Shown here: positions 60,401-64,000 of the stretch, in pieces | Layout of the letters: the number at the start of each line of letters is the position of its first letter | Position numbering within the stretch: the stretch's first letter is position 1 | Source: Medicago truncatula | Lineage: Eukaryota > Streptophyta > Magnoliopsida > Fabales > Fabaceae | DNA: 64,000 nt | Direction of reading: 5' to 3' | NCBI RefSeq assembly: GCF_003473485.1 | Contig: NC_053042.1 | Location: forward strand, 50,617,762-50,681,761 | Notes under the pieces: generated by a model | Told to the model about the DNA's origin: nothing | What the model saw: only the letters and a program-made list of their open reading frames with translations | Databases searched by the model: none | Program-made: the position numbers and the translations under genes

Positions 60401-60630
60401 GATATGATACATACACTGTCTTGCAAGCTCCTTTGCCAAGAATTTCATTGTACTGTTAAAATGGAATTCAAAACACAGAATCAAAACAAAGAACATGTGA
60501 TGAGAGTTTATTAAAGAAGTAAACAAAGGTGAAGAGTAAAAAGTGAGATATGTACTCTTCCATATCTTCCAGTAGGATCAACTTCTATAAACTCAGAGTC
60601 CTCTGCCTCAACACTTGCAGCAACATTCAT
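57435..60630 (-). CDS. WNK (with-no-lysine) protein kinase, WNK1/WNK9-like
   Basis: Seven coding exons join in phase: 60630-60556, 60452-60415, 60243-60016, 59738-59521, 59378-59221, 58990-58576 and 58432-57435, giving 709 residues. The start is [20 protein letters not shown]. The kinase domain is at about 26-280: loop [11 protein letters not shown] with the WNK-specific lysine at 36, and VAWNQVKL with Asn where other kinases have the catalytic lysine. The catalytic loop is HRDLKCDN (Asp 152), followed by DLGLAAIL (Asp 171) and [20 protein letters not shown]. After it come an acidic linker and '[20 protein letters not shown]', the autoinhibitory (OSR1-like) region, then a long disordered tail. 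Plant WNKs act in clock, flowering and osmotic signalling. Exon 2 has only 38 bases. Confidence 0.94.
59818..59965. mobile_element. Small MITE in an intron of the WNK gene
   Basis: The ends are 'gtctgtttggatcgaaagag' at the left and 'aactgtttatctaaacagtt' at the right, inverted around CTGTTTGGAT. The interior 'gcttatgaaaacaatttataac' matches the element in the PSB27-H2 intron at 33901-34161. It is about 150 bases, so shorter than that copy. Confidence 0.65.
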
Positions 60631-61894
60631 GTTTTTCTTCTTATTATCTGTTATTTTTTTGCACTGAGGTTTTCACTTGCTCTTCTGTTAGTACAAGAGA
60701 GATAAAGAAAACTAGAAAAGAGAAAGAAGTAGATTTTTCAAAGTAAATAGAAGAGAAATTAGAGAAGACTTTTGATAACCAATCGCTCATGTTTTAAAAT
60801 AAGTGTCGCTTTTAGATAGAAAAAATAAAAGCAGGGTTGTTTAAGTTTTTTCAGGCAAATTTAGAAAAAAAACAAAATGATTTAAAAAATAAAATAAAAT
60901 GAATGGATATAACGGTTTTACAAAATTGACGTCATTAACATGACTACTTTCTCCGTCTCATATTATACATCTCATTATATTTTCATTTCAAATATTTTTT
61001 GTTATCAAATTATTTGTCATTTTATAACTACAAACTTTATGCACATAATATTAATTAATGGATAAAATTGAACTAAATTAATCAACGTGACTTTGAAAGA
61101 ATGAACAATACCTATTTTTTTTTATTTTTTTAAAAGAATCTTTCTCTTTTTGAAAGATTTTAAAAATCTTCCTTGAAACACAATTTGTATGGACGGAGTA
61201 TTTGGTTTTATGTGGAGGTAAGAGAGTGAGAGAACCTTAAGAAGGTCCATGAAAAGGACAAGTATAATTGCAAAGTGGAAAGTACCCTATACAACAAGGC
61301 AAAGATTTCACAAGGTAGGAGAGTGATAACTCATGCATGCATCCCCACCACGCTTGCCAGACAAAACCTGACTCTCTTTTTACATCTCATCACGAGCTGT
61401 AAAACCATTATTAATCTCTAAATGCAACAGCTTGAATTACATGAACCAACCATAGTTATTACTTTCCTATTTAACAAACATTTTATGTGGTGTTCTACCA
61501 CATGAGGGGAATTTGGGTTCTTTGCATTTATGGAAAGATTATAGCTTTGCATCATTAAAATATGATAAAGAGTGAACACTAATAACAAGACACTCTTGAT
61601 CATATTCTTTTTTGTTGTAACTTTTAAGAAATGGTTTAAAAGTTCACTCTTAAAATTAATTTTAGTATAATAGATTTATCTGATTTTGGTTTAGGTGAAT
61701 CTGATTTTAGTATAATAGATTAATCTGATTTTGGTCACCTAAAGATGATCAAATTGATTATCCTTTTATTAATCATACATACATTTGAGTGAGAAAAAAA
61801 AAAGATGGTTTTTGCGAAAGAAAATAAAATCATCATGTTATCAAATCTTTATTTTACTAAAATTGACAAAAAGGTAAATTTTGTTATTGTATTG
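60631..61894. other. WNK promoter and spacer, with Stowaway relic
   Basis: The WNK leader and promoter lie next to 60631. A worn Stowaway element is likely at about 60951-61199 ('ctttctccgtctcatatta' and 'gtatggacggagta'). The rest has no gene. Confidence 0.4.
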
Positions 61895-62345
61895 TAGGAT
61901 TGCTGGTAGTGGGGGTCTACTACATGAGTCAGACGATAGTTGGATCAAAGCTTGCATCAAAAAGTTGGAGCGTGCGATGCTCTCCATGCGAAGATGTGGT
62001 GTTTGTACCTTGGTCTAAGAAAAGTATGGAGGGATAAGATTTCTCATCTTGTTGTGGAAAATGATTTCTTGATAATTTCAATCAGAGTGAAGTTTCTCCT
62101 ACTTTGATTCGTCACATTTGTAAGATGATGACCTTAAGTTAACGAGTTAAAATTAATCATACTTGACAAGAGGGTAACCGAAGTGTGGTTTGGCCAACGA
62201 ATTTCAACAATTTTAAAAATTATGTCAACTTTTACGTTATTGAGACCCCTCCTTGTGAATTCAAAGTCTCTTTTTTAAATGATATCTCCAGAGCTTCACT
62301 TCCTCGAAAATGTTTGTTTAGTTGTTTAATTTTCTTATCTTCTAA
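61895..62345 (+). pseudogene. RNase H-like domain relic of a LINE-type retroelement
   Basis: Broken frames read 'IAGSGGLLHESDDSWIKA', then 'LERAMLSMRRCGVCTLV', and later 'FYVIETPPCEF', 'NDISRASLPR'. This is the layout of the plant RNase H-like domain (GGLLRD.. WIKGF.. AE.WG...L) found at the end of plant LINE proteins and in related 'putative ribonuclease H' genes. Stops and frameshifts separate the pieces. No reverse transcriptase is present upstream. Confidence 0.65.
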
Positions 62346-62378
62346 GCTTTGACCCTGTTTTGTACAATTTTTTTTTTT

Positions 62379-62866
62379 GTTAAATATGTTTTTGGTCCCT
62401 ATAAAATTGGGAACTTCTAAGTTCAATCCTTACTTAATTTTAATAGGTTTTTTAGTCCCTACAAAAAAGAATTACTTCTAATTTTAGTCCATGTTACAAC
62501 AAAGTTTGAAGGTTTTTTTTTTAGACAAGTTTAGAACACTATGAAAGGTTTATTTACTAAAATTTAGAATTTTTAACATAAAACGAATTAAATATGAATT
62601 TTTTAAAACGACAAAAGTTAAAGATAAAATTAACAAAATGTGGACGTAGAAATTAAATTTTGCAACAATTTTTTGCAGAGGAACTTTTAGTAATGTTCTT
62701 AACACGTCTGTAAAAAATTGTTCAAAAACTCAAGAGTTTAAACATATTTGAATTGAGGAGGGACTAAAGTGCAGAAATTTTTTTTTAGGACTAAAAGAAC
62801 TATTAAAAGTAAGTAAGGACAAAACTTAAAAGGTCCTAATTTTATAGGGACCAAAAACATATTTAA
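62379..62866. mobile_element. Mutator-type MITE, diverged member of the 1070/1594 family
   Basis: The left end 'gttaaatatgtttttggtccctataaa' and the right end 'tttatagggaccaaaaacatatttaa' are inverted repeats. Internal 'tttagtccct' and 'gggactaaa' blocks match the family layout. The ends lie in T-runs, so the 9-base duplication cannot be read. Confidence 0.75.
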
Positions 62867-62964
62867 GTTTTTTTTTTTTTTAATATAATGGTATTAATTG
62901 AAAACTTAAACAAGATCTAATCTGAATTAAAAAAAAAATCCAAAATTGTACGTAATAAACTTAA

Positions 62965-63104
62965 GGGTTAATAATGTTTTTTACCCTTATAATATAGGCT
63001 ATTTTCACGCCCCTATAAAATTTTCGGTTTGATTTGCATTCTTGTAAACTTTTTTTCTTCCAAAAATAACATATATTATAGGGGTAAAAAAACACTATTA
63101 ACCC
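62965..63104. mobile_element. Short Mutator-type MITE, 140 bases
   Basis: The ends are GGGTTAATAATGTTTTTTAC at the left and GGGTTAATAGTGTTTTTTTA on the other strand at the right. The flanks are a perfect 9-base duplication TAAACTTAA (62956-62964 and 63105-63113). Non-coding; terminal sequence differs from the 62379 element. Confidence 0.85.
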
Positions 63105-63113
63105 TAAACTTAA

Positions 63114-63819
63114 TTATGTCAAATCATGTTTGCACTAGGATATTTTTTTTCTTCACTAGTTTAGTAATTTTGATTTATTTACTTGTTTATTACGAGTTCT
63201 GTCTTTTTAGGGTTTTCCACCGTGTAGGACAAGTAGTCTACAGTATTAAGGAGTTTGGACCAATGATGTGAGGCGAGTGTAAATAATTGACTAAAATTCA
63301 GGTGAATTGCTGGCTGGCCCCATGTTCCCTTGCCTCAGCCACTGAGAGAGATAGAGTGGGGACCACTTCCAGAGAGATGCTCTGAAAACCGTTTATTTTG
63401 TTTGTGTTTTTTTTTTTCCTCTCTAATTTTGCCACAGCAACTTCTATAGAGATTTTTTGCAGGGAAAACTTGTATTGAGATTTAAAACAAATTTTTAATG
63501 AAATCTCCCTTCTCATGTTTCTTCGGTTCGAGCCGTGTTTGTCATCTTGAACTAAAAAAGATTTAACTAACTCATCTTCTGCGGTTCATAGTTCGATTGA
63601 TCTCTCATTCGTTTATTTAAGCATCAATTCACCTTTGATTCGATAATAGTCCGTTTTGGCTAACAACTATATATATATTTTTTTTGGATTACAACTTATA
63701 TTATTTTTAAGTGCGACGAAACTAACATTTTTTTTGTTCTTAGGTTTCCGAGAAGTGGCTTTGATAATACGAAGTTCAACCTAAAAGTAGATAAAGCTTT
63801 AAAAAGATATTTTCAAAAG
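63114..63819. other. Spacer, no gene recognised
   Basis: AT-rich DNA with T-runs. The stretch at 63295-63385 is relatively GC-rich ('ctggctggccccatgttccc', 'gagagatagagtggggacca') and might be part of an unannotated exon or promoter, but I see no supported frame. Confidence 0.35.
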
Positions 63820-63821
63820 GG

Positions 63822-64000
63822 AAATGCTAATCGGTGCATCCGGAGCACTGGTTAAGGATATGAAAAAGGAAATTATATAGTAGTTAATGTATTGAAATTG
63901 TGTAATTAATTTATAATAAATTCAAAAACAGTTTCCTTTTATGGTAATAATTCTCTTTTATGGTATGCTTAACCAGTGCTCCAGGGGCACCGGTTAGCAG
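63822..64000. mobile_element. MITE, cut by the window end
   Basis: The left end 'gggaaatgctaatcggtgca' and 'ggagcactggttaag' are mirrored on the right by 'cttaaccagtgctcc' and 'ggcaccggttagca', running to the last base of the window. The interior is about 90 AT-rich bases with 'cctttatggtaat'-like pieces. The outer right end and target duplication lie beyond the window. Confidence 0.75.

Noticed and set aside
1-64000. CRISPR arrays, operons or prokaryotic systems
   Set aside because: No regular repeat-spacer structure; gene structure is clearly that of a plant nucleus.

Overview
This is nuclear DNA of a flowering plant. The genes have many introns with GT..AG borders, the spacers are AT-rich, and the transposon fossils (SINEs, short inverted-repeat elements, LINE pieces, a Mutator-like element) are plant types. 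The repeat families that open with 'GGTCCCTATAAA' and the tRNA-like SINEs point to a legume, most probably Medicago or a close relative. That species call is inference from sequence style, not a search.

Eight intact-looking protein genes are present. On the minus strand: an XS-domain protein (5228-12919), the cell-cycle ubiquitin-ligase subunit APC8/CDC23 (14960-19019), the histidine enzyme imidazoleglycerol-phosphate dehydratase HISN5 (36397-39626), a large PHD-finger/acetyltransferase protein of the IDM1 type (42120-49749), and a WNK kinase (57435-60630). On the plus strand: a CIPK-type kinase (23657-25018), the plastid photosystem II assembly factor PSB27-H2/LPA19 (33673-34923), and a PLS-DYW pentatricopeptide protein, likely the At2g22070 counterpart (52414-54762). 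Exon borders were joined by hand by matching intron phase and GT/AG signals. All eight reading frames stay open end to end.

The genes are unrelated housekeeping and regulatory genes and form no pathway. Gene order is APC8 and CIPK divergent, PSB27-H2 and HISN5 convergent, IDM1-like and PPR divergent.

The accessory part is 24.9-33.2 kb. The 3' end of the CIPK gene was duplicated in tandem and one copy later took a LINE insertion. Next comes a decayed Mutator-like transposase fused to an OTU protease domain, split by a 1.6 kb LTR-like insertion rich in CTCGC/GCGAG palindromes, followed by a small intact ORF. Elsewhere there are short mobile elements with readable target-site duplications: three Mutator-type MITEs side by side at 1.06-2.27 kb, two SINEs of one family (plus two degenerate copies), an Au-type SINE in an intron of the IDM1-like gene, and Stowaway elements. 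The most notable protein feature is an array of six 72-residue repeats in the tail of the IDM1-like protein.
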